DNA of 33,465 bases. Origin: Candidatus Saccharimonadota bacterium. Lineage in GTDB: Bacteria; Patescibacteriota; Saccharimonadia; Saccharimonadales; Saccharimonadaceae. The translations under genes and the position numbers were made by a program. Below, piece after piece: positions 1 to 7,229 of the stretch. The stretch covers positions 1-33,465 of the forward strand of contig JAFWGN010000006.1 in the NCBI GenBank assembly GCA_017515285.1, read 5' to 3'. How positions within the stretch are numbered: position 1 is the stretch's first letter; every line of letters begins with the position of its first letter. The notes beneath the pieces were generated by a model. It worked only from the letters and a program-made list of their open reading frames with translations, was not told the origin of the DNA and made no database searches.

Positions 1-122
1 GTGTAGAAAAGGTCGGGGCGACCGGCGTGGGCAATGACTTGGCGGAAGGGCAAATCCGTGACGCCTTCCATGGGCGCAAGGATAGAGATTGGTTTTTTGA
101 GTTCGTCCCAAATATTAAACAT
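1..122 (-). CDS. dus: Host tRNA-dihydrouridine synthase, 5' part only
   Basis: The first 40 codons of a minus-strand gene run off the left edge. They start at the ATG at 122 and read MFNIWDELKKPISILAPMEG and onward through VTDLPFRQVI to GRPDLFYT. The APMEGVTD segment is the N-terminal FMN-barrel signature of Dus enzymes, which reduce uridine to dihydrouridine in the tRNA D-loop. There is no ribosome site directly upstream of the ATG; a TATAAT lies only 9-14 bases upstream (131-136). The prophage begins immediately behind the gene, so its native leader and promoter are probably displaced to 33271-33357. Family assignment is strong; the Dus subtype cannot be judged from 40 residues. Confidence 0.85.
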   Translation of the reverse strand, partial: MFNIWDELKKPISILAPMEGVTDLPFRQVIAHAGRPDLFY

Positions 123-136
123 GTGATGTATATTAT

Positions 137-146
137 AACATTGAAT
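137..146 (+). repeat. Candidate attL core, AACATTGAAT
   Basis: The 10-base sequence is repeated directly at 33271-33280 beyond the integrase. It lies 15 bases upstream of the dus start codon, between host and phage sequence. Ten bases is short for an att core, and an inverted copy exists at 33316-33325, so the assignment rests mainly on position. Confidence 0.5.
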
Positions 147-172
147 GACTGAGGTGAAAAGCCTTATTCTTT

Positions 173-198
173 AAGCGCAGAGATTTCTGCGCTTTTTT
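173..198 (+). terminator. Stem-loop with T-tract at the start of the early region
   Basis: AAGCGCAGA (173-181) pairs perfectly with TCTGCGCTT (186-194) around the loop GATT, and a T-run (193-198) follows. This is a textbook intrinsic terminator on the plus strand. It sits upstream of all early genes, so it could block entry of flanking transcription or act as a leader attenuator. From 199 to 379 I see no gene and no convincing promoter. Confidence 0.75.
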
Positions 199-379
199 GT
201 TCTCGATTGAGGCGGTTTTGATTGGAAAAATCGTCTCTGAGAGTGCAAAAGGGTTTTGCAAAGTTGAGCGGAAGCGATGAAGATAAGCGCCGCCGACAAA
301 ACTCCAGAGCAATTAACAATTTAACAACATTCGGTGCGCTCAAAACTGCGAGGGCGCATCGAGCAAAAAGGAGAAAGAG

Positions 380-562
380 ATGAAAGTCTCAAAAACAAAA
401 ACAATCAAAAAGATATTAAGCTGGACGCTTGGTATTCCAGCGGGCTTCCTCGTCGTTTGCGAAGTCGAAGACCTCAAATACTGCTGGATTCAGCTCGTAG
501 CCTTGATAGTCGTAATGGCTCTGCTGACATGGAATCACGCGTTCGAAACGGAAAAGCAATAA
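380..562 (+). CDS. Small two-helix membrane protein (60 aa)
   Basis: This is the first gene of the early operon. The ribosome site AAAGGAG lies 9 bases before the ATG at 380. The protein has a basic N-terminus (KTKTIKK) followed by two hydrophobic segments, about residues 12-28 and 34-50, so a two-helix inner-membrane protein is likely. Its TAA overlaps the ATG of the exonuclease (TAATG), indicating translational coupling. No family is recognised. A role in superinfection exclusion or in anchoring early proteins is possible, but nothing in the sequence proves it. Confidence 0.7.
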   Translation: MKVSKTKTIKKILSWTLGIPAGFLVVCEVEDLKYCWIQLVALIVVMALLTWNHAFETEKQ

Positions 563-1332
563 TGTCGCAAGACAACTACCATAATCGTCCGGAGTGGTCG
601 TATTCCCAGATGAAAGTAATCCTTGACTCTGGAATCGACTACGCGGTCGCAGCCAAACGCGGTATGTTTCCCGGTCCTTCCGGTAAAGCAATCGACTTAG
701 GCGAGCTGGCGCATATGTTCGTCCTTGGCGGAGATGCTGAAGCCTTCGTGGTTTCTCCCTATGCTGACTTCCGTACGAAGGAAGCGAGAAACTGGAAGGC
801 CGAGCAGATTGAAGCCGGAAAGACCATTGTAACCAGCGATCAGTACGAAATCATCTCTCAAATTGTCGATAATATCGAGGCTCATCCAATGAGCAAGAGA
901 CTTCTTAAAGGCGCGAATGTGAGACACGAAATTGAGATGTTCGCAACCGCCGAAGATGTGAAGCTCAGAGGAAAAGCCGACGCGATGCTTATCGACAAAG
1001 ACGCGATGATTATCACGGACATTAAGACTACCGCTCAGTTCGGCGAGTGGAAATACAAGTCGATGCGCAGACACTACGATTTACAGGCTGCAACCTACAC
1101 GTTAATCGGAGCCGCATCGCAAAAAATCAGCCCTTCGCTAGTGAACTTCTACTTCTGCGTCGTGGAAACGGTCGCGCCTTACCGCGTCCAATATCACCAT
1201 GCGAGCCTTGAGTTCCTTGAGCATGGAGAGTCCAAGCTGGCGGATTGTCTGAAACAAATCAAAGACTTTGGCGATAAAGAGCCGTGCTTCCTTATCGAAG
1301 AAGTCAACGAATTAGGGGATTTTAGCAATTAA
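562..1332 (+). CDS. RecE-like PD-(D/E)XK exonuclease
   Basis: This 256-residue protein resembles the phage exonuclease VIII/RecE-like family (DUF3799). Visible nuclease motifs are GELAH (His51), the GKAD segment with Asp140, the ITDIKTT strand with Asp153 and Lys155, and the QxxxY-type motif DLQAATYT with Gln175. These enzymes resect a DNA strand 5' to 3' to make 3' overhangs for an annealing partner, which here is the RecT gene 8 bases downstream. The open frame extends back to 334, but that extension runs across the 60-aa membrane gene in another frame. The start at 562 is chosen because it couples to that gene's stop. Confidence 0.88.
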   Translation: MSQDNYHNRPEWSYSQMKVILDSGIDYAVAAKRGMFPGPSGKAIDLGELAHMFVLGGDAEAFVVSPYADFRTKEARNWKAEQIEAGKTIVTSDQYEIISQIVDNIEAHPMSKRLLKGANVRHEIEMFATAEDVKLRGKADAMLIDKDAMIITDIKTTAQFGEWKYKSMRRHYDLQAATYTLIGAASQKISPSLVNFYFCVVETVAPYRVQYHHASLEFLEHGESKLADCLKQIKDFGDKEPCFLIEEVNELGDFSN

Positions 1333-1340
1333 GGAGTTAT

Positions 1341-2105
1341 ATGACCAACGAAATCCAAGTTAAACCACAAAAAATCACGTCAGTTGCTCAACTGATTCAC
1401 AACGAAACATTCCTCAAAAAAGCGAATGACGTTCTCGGAAGCGGAACTCAACAGTTCATGTCGAGCGTCCTTTCCCTCGCTAACTCGAACCCGGAGCTTC
1501 AGAAATGCGACCCGGTGAAGCTCTACAATGTTTGTCTCATGTCAGCGGCGATCAAACTGCCTTTCAATCAGAACTTGGGACAAGCCTACATAGTAGCTTT
1601 CAAGGGCGAGCCTCAGCTCCAAATCGGCTGGAAAGGCTTTGTGCAACTCGCGCAGCGCTCCGGTCAATTCAAGACCATTAACTGCTCTGACGTTCGTGAG
1701 GGCGAGATCAAGCGCAACGACCGTCTTACCGGCGAAATTGAGTTCGAGTGGATTGAAGACGAAGTCGAGCGCACGAAAGCGAAAATCGTTGGCTACGTTG
1801 CCTTCTTTGAGCTTCTTAACGGCTTCCGCAAAATGCTCTATATGACGATGGCTGAGCTGGACGCTCACGCCAAGCGCTATTCTCAGACCTACAAGCGCGG
1901 TTATGGCGTTTGGAAGGATAACTTTGACGCGATGGCTCAAAAGACCGTCATAAAGCTGATTTTGAACAAATACGCGCCACTTTCCGTCGATATGCAAAAG
2001 GCGATTGAACTCGACCAAGCTGACGACGAAGGCGAATACGTTGATAACAAACCAAGCGTTGAGATCGTCGAGGCTGAACTTGGCGACTCGGAGGAGTCAA
2101 GATAA
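1341..2105 (+). CDS. recT: RecT-family single-strand annealing protein
   Basis: This 254-residue protein is recognisable along its length as RecT. It has a basic N-terminal region, the CDPVKLYNVCLMSAAIKLPF segment, the core LQIGWKGFVQLAQRSGQF, and an acidic C-terminal tail typical of the family. RecT binds single-stranded DNA and anneals it to complementary strands. It works with the exonuclease encoded immediately upstream, probably for end repair, concatemer formation or recombination with other phages. The ribosome site AAGGAG precedes the ATG by 5 bases. The stop overlaps the next start (TAATG). Confidence 0.95.
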   Translation: MTNEIQVKPQKITSVAQLIHNETFLKKANDVLGSGTQQFMSSVLSLANSNPELQKCDPVKLYNVCLMSAAIKLPFNQNLGQAYIVAFKGEPQLQIGWKGFVQLAQRSGQFKTINCSDVREGEIKRNDRLTGEIEFEWIEDEVERTKAKIVGYVAFFELLNGFRKMLYMTMAELDAHAKRYSQTYKRGYGVWKDNFDAMAQKTVIKLILNKYAPLSVDMQKAIELDQADDEGEYVDNKPSVEIVEAELGDSEESR

Positions 2106-2362
2106 TGCGACAGATGATTCCTTGTTTCGAGAATTGGCCGCGTCGCCTCGTTCGCCGTACATGGAGGGGGTATAAAGTCTGGGCTCTTCAGAACAAGCAC
2201 GACGGCCATTGTATCTACAACGCGAAGGTTGTGGCTGCCAAGTATTACGTCTATGCCTACGGCAAGTCCGAGCAGACCAAATATGGCAAGGGCTCTTTCG
2301 AAAGTGTAACGAAGATTTACGAGAACGTTGTGGATTTCATGGCGGACTGGGGGTTGAAATAA
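2105..2362 (+). CDS. Hypothetical early protein (85 aa)
   Basis: This is a basic, aromatic-rich 85-residue protein with many Tyr, Trp and Arg residues in its first half. No family is recognised. Its start overlaps the RecT stop by one base (TAATG), so it is translationally coupled to the recombination genes. It has no transmembrane segment and only two Cys, so a soluble nucleic-acid-associated accessory protein is plausible but unproven. Confidence 0.7.
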   Translation: MRQMIPCFENWPRRLVRRTWRGYKVWALQNKHDGHCIYNAKVVAAKYYVYAYGKSEQTKYGKGSFESVTKIYENVVDFMADWGLK

Positions 2363-2366
2363 TCCC

Positions 2367-2651
2367 ATGGCCGACTCGTCCCTTACCAAGTACCGCAAGA
2401 AGCAACTCCGAGAGAAGCTGACGACCTTCATCATTGAGAATGTCGTTCCGGATTATATCGACTATCAGTCGCTCGAAGATATGCAATCTTTTATTGCGGC
2501 CAGCGAAGAAGACCAAGGCGAAATTGGAGCCTTCTGCGACTTCTTCGGTCTTGGACCTTGGTTTGAGGAAACGCTCGCGGAATGCGATTTTAGCGTAGAT
2601 GACTTCTACGCGGATTATGCAAAGGAAATAGAGTGGAGGGCGCAAGAATGA
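2367..2651 (+). CDS. Hypothetical acidic early protein (94 aa)
   Basis: After a basic N-terminus (KYRKKQLREKL) the protein is strongly acidic, with many Asp/Glu residues and predicted helices throughout. It starts 4 bases after the previous gene. No family is recognised. Small acidic early phage proteins sometimes act as DNA mimics or inhibitors, but there is no specific signature here. It ends at a TGA; reading through would add about 13 unrelated residues, and no neighbour supports recoding. Confidence 0.65.
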   Translation: MADSSLTKYRKKQLREKLTTFIIENVVPDYIDYQSLEDMQSFIAASEEDQGEIGAFCDFFGLGPWFEETLAECDFSVDDFYADYAKEIEWRAQE

Positions 2652-2719
2652 CGACGTGAGCTGGCAATCAATCTTAATTTAGCAACGTAACTTAATAATA
2701 CTTATCCCGCCTTTCCCCC

Positions 2720-2830
2720 GCCCTTGAACTTCGTGCAATTAGTCCGAGTTCAAGAGACGCTAATGAACTTTCAAATGAACTCGCCGAGTACCGCACTACA
2801 TTTCGGAGACTCGGTCGTTCGTTCAAGGGC
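2720..2830 (+). promoter_or_regulatory. Structured leader with mutually exclusive stems
   Basis: The 209-base gap 2652-2860 holds no clear gene but several inverted repeats. GCCCTTGAAC (2720-2729) pairs perfectly with GTTCAAGGGC (2821-2830). The overlapping CTTGAACT (2723-2730) instead pairs with AGTTCAAG (2747-2754). CCGAGT and ACTCGG inside form a further stem. Two alternative partners for one segment is the hallmark of a switching leader. The ribosome site of the next gene (TAGGAGG) lies about 20 bases past the outer stem. The loop of the short stem contains GTGCAATTAGTC (2733-2744), the motif shared with the late leaders. Confidence 0.5.
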
Positions 2831-2860
2831 GATGTGAAGGCAGGATGTAGGAGGTAAATC

Positions 2861-3283
2861 ATGGCGAAGTTTCGTCGAGGGGTGAATCGCGTAACACCGG
2901 AATTTTACGCGGAGCTAAAATCAAAACTCGTTAAACCGTCGGATGACAAGAAGGTCATGCGCGAATACAAAATCGGTCAGACAACCGCTCAAATGATTCG
3001 CAATACCGCCGACTTCGACGAATACCGCGCTCGCGCAAAGAAAAATCACGAGAAGACGAAAGCTACCAGAGAGCTAGATAAAATTGTCAAAGACGCGAAA
3101 TATGATCGCAACTCTGAGTTCCCGACGCTTCAGCCGAATTCCGCAGCAAACCACAAGACCCGAACTCGTGATGAGGATTATTCTCCGCTTGGCCGTGCAA
3201 TCGGCTGGATGCTGACTATTTGCTTCCTTCTGATTGTTCTCGGCATTACCTATGCCGTTATCAAGTGGGCATTCGGACTTTAA
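2861..3283 (+). CDS. Putative DNA-binding protein with C-terminal membrane anchor (140 aa)
   Basis: Residues about 30-55 (MREYKIGQTTAQMIRNTADF) read like a helix-turn-helix of the kind that recurs in phage proteins, although the match is by eye. The middle is highly charged and probably helical. Residues about 113-137 (IGWMLTICFLLIVLGITYAV) form one strong transmembrane helix close to the C-terminus. The ribosome site AGGAGG lies 6 bases before the ATG. A membrane-tethered DNA-binding protein could anchor phage DNA or sense envelope state. Family unknown. Confidence 0.65.
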   Translation: MAKFRRGVNRVTPEFYAELKSKLVKPSDDKKVMREYKIGQTTAQMIRNTADFDEYRARAKKNHEKTKATRELDKIVKDAKYDRNSEFPTLQPNSAANHKTRTRDEDYSPLGRAIGWMLTICFLLIVLGITYAVIKWAFGL

Positions 3284-3428
3284 TAATTCGTGGTGCTTCG
3301 CGAGCCATAAACATATCGGTGTCCTCCACGACACGATAAATAACTCCAAATCTCCTCGCTTGTTGGATTTGCGAGAGAATCGGGCGAAGTTAAACGGGAA
3401 ACGAAACCGAGGCCACCCCCCCTATTCC

Positions 3429-3501
3429 GTCGGAGCGGGCAAAGCGCAGAATCCTTTTTTATGAATATGACCTTTGTAAAAATGGGGACTTCCGCTCCGA
3501 C
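3429..3501 (+). repeat. 10-bp inverted repeat in the early-gene leader
   Basis: GTCGGAGCGG (3429-3438) is perfectly complementary to CCGCTCCGAC (3492-3501), with a 53-base loop. It lies in the 238-base gap between 3284 and 3521, upstream of the 34-aa gene. The gap also contains a C7 run (3416-3422). I see no convincing promoter in it. Confidence 0.5.
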
Positions 3502-3521
3502 CACCCTTGAAAGGATTAACA

Positions 3522-3626
3522 ATGACTGAAGAAATAGACCCTAAAAAACGATTTGAAAATATGACCGTCGCTGACGCTCTCGCCTTGAACGAAGCAGCTA
3601 AACGGACTTGTGAGGTTGATGGATGA
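3522..3626 (+). CDS. Very small early protein (34 aa)
   Basis: The frame reads MTEEIDPKKRFENMTVADAL and ends ...CEVDG. It has a good ribosome site (GAAAGGA, 6 bases upstream), and its TGA overlaps the ATG of the next gene (ATGA). The composition is protein-like, with an acidic start and an amphipathic helix. Coupling and the ribosome site argue that it is real. Function unknown. Confidence 0.55.
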   Translation: MTEEIDPKKRFENMTVADALALNEAAKRTCEVDG

Positions 3627-3856
3627 GAGGATTATGTAGAAAATGCGGGCTCGCCTGTAATGCTCTAACCTGCATAGCTAGATTCGGGCAACTCCCGAAG
3701 AAGCCATCTTTTGAAGTATCAACCTTCTGGAAGGGCGATTGTATCTGCTGTAAGCGGAAGAATGTCATGTGTACGGAGGAAAGAGATTTCTACTACCCAT
3801 CGCTCAACCTGATAAACAAACCTGAATGGCGAAAGGAGCTAGGCGATGGCGACTGA
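3623..3856 (+). CDS. Cys-rich putative zinc-binding protein (77 aa)
   Basis: Eight Cys fall in two clusters: CRKCGLACNALTC near the N-terminus and CICCKRKNVMC at about residues 40-50. This suggests one or two zinc ribbons. Its start is coupled to the 34-aa gene, and its end overlaps the VRR-NUC gene by 11 bases. No family is recognised. Small zinc-ribbon proteins in phage early operons often touch nucleic acid or transcription, which is only a general expectation. Confidence 0.65.
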   Translation: MRGLCRKCGLACNALTCIARFGQLPKKPSFEVSTFWKGDCICCKRKNVMCTEERDFYYPSLNLINKPEWRKELGDGD

Positions 3857-4253
3857 GGCAGAACTGCAACAGATGGTTGCCGACTACATCCGGCTTCAAT
3901 ACCCCGACGTTCTATTCCATAGCGACTTTGGCAGCGGTATCAAGCTCACTCCGGGACAAGCGATAAAGCAGAAACGCCAGAACGGCGGTCGCAGAGCTTG
4001 GCCCGATATGTTTCTGGCCGAGCCGAAAGAAATCGACTATGGCGAGCCGAGCTGGCGTAGATATGCCGGTCTTTTTATTGAGCTCAAAAAAGAGGGTACC
4101 CGTCTCAAAAAACGTAATGGCGAGTGGGCAACTGAACATATTGCGGAGCAAGCCGACGTTCTCGATCGCTTGGAGTTCCGAGGCTACAAGGCCGTCTTCG
4201 CGGTAGGATTCGAGGAAGCGAAAAAAGTAATCGACGAGTATATGAGGGCGTAA
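3846..4253 (+). CDS. VRR-NUC domain nuclease (135 aa)
   Basis: The protein matches the stand-alone phage VRR-NUC family of PD-(D/E)XK nucleases. The catalytic elements are visible in order: an N-terminal helix with a conserved Glu, the PDMF motif carrying the catalytic Asp, the GLFIELKKEGT strand carrying the Glu-x-Lys pair, and the EQADVLDRLEFRGYKAVFAV helix-strand that follows in this family. VRR-NUC enzymes cut structured DNA such as Holliday junctions and flaps, so it plausibly resolves intermediates made by the exonuclease/RecT pair. It overlaps both neighbours. Confidence 0.88.
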   Translation: MATEAELQQMVADYIRLQYPDVLFHSDFGSGIKLTPGQAIKQKRQNGGRRAWPDMFLAEPKEIDYGEPSWRRYAGLFIELKKEGTRLKKRNGEWATEHIAEQADVLDRLEFRGYKAVFAVGFEEAKKVIDEYMRA

Positions 4254-4492
4254 TGAAGTTTATAAGCAAAGATGACGGAGAAGTTTGCGACTTGGAAATC
4301 AAGAGCGCAGCAGACGGCGGAATAGACGTTATTCGCCGTGAGGTTGTCTTTGAGAAGCATTACAAACACCATAACGATATTTACGAAGATTTCGACGATT
4401 ATTATCCCGATATTTCCCTCTGCAAGAATTGCTGGTGCATGACTCATACGCTGGCTGGGAACGTCTGCGGAAAGTGCAAAGGTAGAAAATAA
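4253..4492 (+). CDS. Putative zinc-ribbon protein (79 aa)
   Basis: The N-terminal half is acidic and Tyr-rich. The C-terminal third reads CKNCWCMTH...CGKCKGRK, giving paired CxxC motifs that suggest a zinc ribbon. Start and stop are coupled to neighbours (TAATG on both sides). No family is recognised. It is next to a nuclease and a methyltransferase, so a DNA-metabolism accessory role is plausible. Confidence 0.65.
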   Translation: MKFISKDDGEVCDLEIKSAADGGIDVIRREVVFEKHYKHHNDIYEDFDDYYPDISLCKNCWCMTHTLAGNVCGKCKGRK

Positions 4493-4971
4493 TGGCAAAG
4501 GCTGGCGTAGTATTTACCAAGGACAACGAGTATTATACTCCGAGCGTTTTTGTTGAACGCTTCGGCAAGTTCGACTACGACCCAGCGACCACAAAAGAAA
4601 AGGCTGCCGAGTTCGGCGTTGAACATTTCGACACCATCGAGACGGACGGCCTCAAAGCTGACTGGACTCCGTATAAGCGAATTTGGATTAACCCTCCATT
4701 CACAATAAAGCACGAGTTCTTCAGGAAGGCTGTCGAGACCTTCACAAAGACCAAAGCCGACATCTATATTTTGTTCCCGATCGAATTTATCACCACGAAG
4801 CGTTTTCATGACATCCTAGGCCCGCGGGGGGGGGGGGTCATTTATGTACCGGATGGCCGAATCAAGTTCGAAAGCGGGCTTGGCAAGAAGGCAAACTCAC
4901 CGGCATTCGGGAGTTGCGTCATGAAGCTGGCAGACATTTCTACTGTTATTATGGAGCGGATTCAGCTATGA
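4492..4971 (+). CDS. Phage N6-adenine DNA methyltransferase (Dam-like), with G12 tract
   Basis: This is a 159-residue protein of the phage DNA N-6-adenine-methyltransferase family (PF05869-like). The catalytic NPPF is at residues 67-70 (IWINPPF) and the substrate-side motif FDYDPATT is at 27-34. It would transfer a methyl group from SAM to adenine in phage DNA, giving protection from host restriction or altering regulation. The stretch 4826-4837 is an uninterrupted run of twelve G encoding Arg112 to Val116. Gain or loss of one G would shift the frame and remove the last 44 residues. The gene is open in this copy. The stop overlaps the next ATG (ATGA). Confidence 0.88.
   Translation: MAKAGVVFTKDNEYYTPSVFVERFGKFDYDPATTKEKAAEFGVEHFDTIETDGLKADWTPYKRIWINPPFTIKHEFFRKAVETFTKTKADIYILFPIEFITTKRFHDILGPRGGGVIYVPDGRIKFESGLGKKANSPAFGSCVMKLADISTVIMERIQL
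4826..4837 (+). repeat. Poly-G (12) tract inside the methyltransferase gene
   Basis: Twelve consecutive G lie within the coding frame, far above anything else in the early operon. Tracts of this length are classic sites of slipped-strand mispairing and phase variation in DNA methyltransferases. They are also a known source of sequencing error. Confidence 0.9.
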
Positions 4972-5255
4972 TTCACGCTCTTTCCATCCACTCCATCGAG
5001 CGACTTTCCGAGCGACGACAGCTTCAGCATTTCGTCCAACATATCCATAAAATGCAAGGCTGGGGGATGCCGGATGACGGGATTTTCGTTCATAAAGGTT
5101 ACCGCTACGTCATGCGAGAGGGAGTCTTGGTTACCGTCCTACCGCCAGACCACGCATACAGAAAACAGCTCGTGGAGGACGAGCTGCTTCATCGTTTGGC
5201 GAGATTACTCATGATTTGTCCGGAAGTATTTAACATTCCCGAAAAGAAGATGTAA
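4968..5255 (+). CDS. Hypothetical protein, possibly DUF4258-like (95 aa)
   Basis: This is the last gene of the early operon. Its ATG at 4968 overlaps the methyltransferase stop. The layout, an early His/Arg-rich helix (HSIERLSERR) followed by short strands ending in REGVLVTVLPP, resembles DUF4258/BrnT-type small folds related to RNase toxins. This is only a visual similarity, and no antitoxin gene lies next to it. A terminator follows 8 bases after the stop. Confidence 0.6.
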   Translation: MIHALSIHSIERLSERRQLQHFVQHIHKMQGWGMPDDGIFVHKGYRYVMREGVLVTVLPPDHAYRKQLVEDELLHRLARLLMICPEVFNIPEKKM

Positions 5256-5263
5256 CATCCGAC

Positions 5264-5285
5264 AGAGGCGAAATGCCTCTTTTTT
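5264..5285 (+). terminator. Intrinsic terminator of the early operon
   Basis: AGAGGC (5264-5269) and GCCTCT (5275-5280) form a 6-bp stem with loop GAAAT, followed by a T-run to 5285. It closes the plus-strand early operon where it meets the convergent end of the late region at 5326. No comparable T-tract is present for the minus strand here. Confidence 0.85.
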
Positions 5286-5325
5286 GCTTCTTGTATATTC
5301 AAATTTGCAAGTAAGGATGTAACAA

Positions 5326-7221
5326 TTATGCCGTTCTTCGCCAGCAATAGAGCCCTGACACGGAAATGCCCGAGTATGATGTCCAGCTCCCGCTGTAAAT
5401 CGCCGCTACGGCCGAGGCGGTAGTCAAGGTCGTACTCATGATGACCTGCCCGACGTGAGACGGCATCAAAGGCTGTTCGTTGTTATAGACGAAGCCGTTT
5501 GTTCCGATACGAAAGATTGCTTTACCGATTGAGAGCGAGAGCGAGACGGTTGTTGTCGTGAAAGCATCCACGGCGCGTACTTGGATGTCCCAAGCGTATT
5601 CGTTGTCGAAGCTCAATACGAGGTCGGTGGCTGAGTAGTTCGAGCCACTCTTCGTAATCGGACGATTCGTCCAGCTTCCCCAGCTTGATTCGGAGGTCTT
5701 CTTATACCTGTATGCTACGGCGAGCGTATTCTTTACCGTTCCATCCACGGTAACTGTTGCGTAAGTACCGCTAATTGAGAGGGTAGTTTCCGATTCGAAG
5801 TTATTGGTACGGGTAGCAGAGGCGGTGATCGTTGGCGCTGACCATGGGATGACCGTTACGTTCTTGCTGACGGACTTGGCGAGGCTGAGGGAGTCGTTCG
5901 CAGCAACCGCAAGGGCAAGAGTTCCAGAAGCGGTCGGTCTTTTCGTGCTAAACGTCCCGCTCACGCTGGCCGAGCTACTGTAAGCAATCTGGATTGACTC
6001 GGCGTTCAAGGATGCCGTATAGCCGGTAATTGTGGCTCCGTCGTTAGCTGTTGCCTTGTTGGCGGTGGAGATAGTTACTTTCGGTTGCGATTGACCTTGA
6101 ATGAAGATTTGGTTGTTGCCAGAAACCGATACGGCTGTTGTGGAGGCATCCTCGTAAGTGAAGTTCGAGAAGTTCGGCGCGGTATGGGTTGTTTTGGTTG
6201 TTATAGAGACCTGCTTCGTCTCGCTTGCTCCACCGTTCGTAGTATCGAGACGAGCTTGCAAGAGGACGGTTTTCGAGGTTGGCAGCGTAGCCGTGAACGT
6301 TCCGGTCGTATTCGAGACGGTACCGAATGATGTCCAGTTTGTCCAAGTTGAGCCGTTGTCGGTCGAGTAGCGATATTTGCCGGTCCTCGTCTCTGCTCCA
6401 CCATCGCTTTGGCGAGTATATGAGAGAGTGGCGGTAACCGTATTATATGTCGCGTAAACCTGAGACGATAACGAGAGAGCCGAGAGCGGAGGGCAAGGCG
6501 TATAGAATGTTCCGGTAACAGTCTGGCTGGTTTTCTTCGTGTTCGAGGCGTAGCCACCATACCAGTATTTCTTGTTGCCTTGGATGGTGAGCGCGGTCGT
6601 TCCGGTACTTGAGGAATTATTGACCGTGATCGTGGCTGAGGTTGTATTGGTGGAGTTCGCATAGCGGTAGCTGTCGCCGTATGAGTTTTGAGCCAAGATA
6701 GCCGCCTGAATATATCGGCCGGAAGCGCTACTCGGATTTCCGTAGGAGCTGATACTGACCGCGAATGTCGCCGAATTATAGGTCTTTGATGAAATAGAGA
6801 CGGTCGGAGTGGACGGATTCGTATAGAAAGCGGCCAACGTACAGTCCACGGAGCCAGAGATACCTGCTCCGCCGTTCGTAAAGTATTCTGCTCCCCAGCC
6901 ATAGTTCTGCCATACGCTGAACGAACAGTTGACTGTAACGGCATCGGTATGGCTCACCCTGACCGTTCGCCTGCCAAATTCATGCCAGTCGTTATTATAT
7001 GCCGGAATCTCTTTGTAGGTATTCTCGAAGACGGTCGCATTATTGCCGTTGATATTGATACTCATGCTCGGGTAGCCCGAGGTTACGCCACCATAGGTGT
7101 TTGTCCTTTTATATTGGACAATAGCAGTAAGGTCGGAATAATCCGTTCCTCTGCTCTCCTCGACTACGATGCGAGCTCTGATATAGGTACTCGCATAAAC
7201 TTCACCAGATGTCCAAGACAT
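5326..7221 (-). CDS. Large distal tail / receptor-binding structural protein (631 aa)
   Basis: This is the last gene of the late region. The sequence is rich in Thr, Ser, Tyr and Asn with repeated beta-strand patterns. Several Ig/fibronectin-like modules can be seen between about residues 140 and 530, like DUF859-type minor structural proteins of siphophages. The C-terminal region GQVIMSTTLTTASAVAAIYS is a segment typical of the ends of such fibres. It likely sits at the tail tip and contributes to host binding. It starts 8 bases after the upstream tail gene. It is a second candidate adhesin besides the DGR-diversified fibre. Confidence 0.7.
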   Translation of the reverse strand: MSWTSGEVYASTYIRARIVVEESRGTDYSDLTAIVQYKRTNTYGGVTSGYPSMSININGNNATVFENTYKEIPAYNNDWHEFGRRTVRVSHTDAVTVNCSFSVWQNYGWGAEYFTNGGAGISGSVDCTLAAFYTNPSTPTVSISSKTYNSATFAVSISSYGNPSSASGRYIQAAILAQNSYGDSYRYANSTNTTSATITVNNSSSTGTTALTIQGNKKYWYGGYASNTKKTSQTVTGTFYTPCPPLSALSLSSQVYATYNTVTATLSYTRQSDGGAETRTGKYRYSTDNGSTWTNWTSFGTVSNTTGTFTATLPTSKTVLLQARLDTTNGGASETKQVSITTKTTHTAPNFSNFTYEDASTTAVSVSGNNQIFIQGQSQPKVTISTANKATANDGATITGYTASLNAESIQIAYSSSASVSGTFSTKRPTASGTLALAVAANDSLSLAKSVSKNVTVIPWSAPTITASATRTNNFESETTLSISGTYATVTVDGTVKNTLAVAYRYKKTSESSWGSWTNRPITKSGSNYSATDLVLSFDNEYAWDIQVRAVDAFTTTTVSLSLSIGKAIFRIGTNGFVYNNEQPLMPSHVGQVIMSTTLTTASAVAAIYSGSWTSYSGISVSGLYCWRRTA

Positions 7222-7229
7222 TTTACCTC

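Noticed and set aside
334..561. Upstream extension of the exonuclease frame to 334
   Set aside because: It runs across the 60-aa membrane gene in another frame, has no ribosome site, and the ATG at 562 is coupled to that gene's stop.
2649..2690. TGA recoding (code 25) as a host clue
   Set aside because: Many TGA stops overlap the next start as ATGA, and reading through yields no sensible extensions, so the standard bacterial code applies.
3416..3422. C7 run in the early gap as a phase-variation tract
   Set aside because: Too short and not in a supported gene or promoter, unlike the G12 and C10 tracts.
3234..3464. Open frame of 76 aa between the HTH-like and 34-aa genes
   Set aside because: It begins inside the preceding gene without a ribosome site, has no alternative start in the gap, and crosses the inverted repeat; coding cannot be excluded for its middle part but is not supported.
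6201..6944. Long open frame antiparallel or out of phase in the large tail gene (247 aa)
   Set aside because: Basic, low-complexity shadow of the 631-aa structural gene; no ribosome site and no family features.
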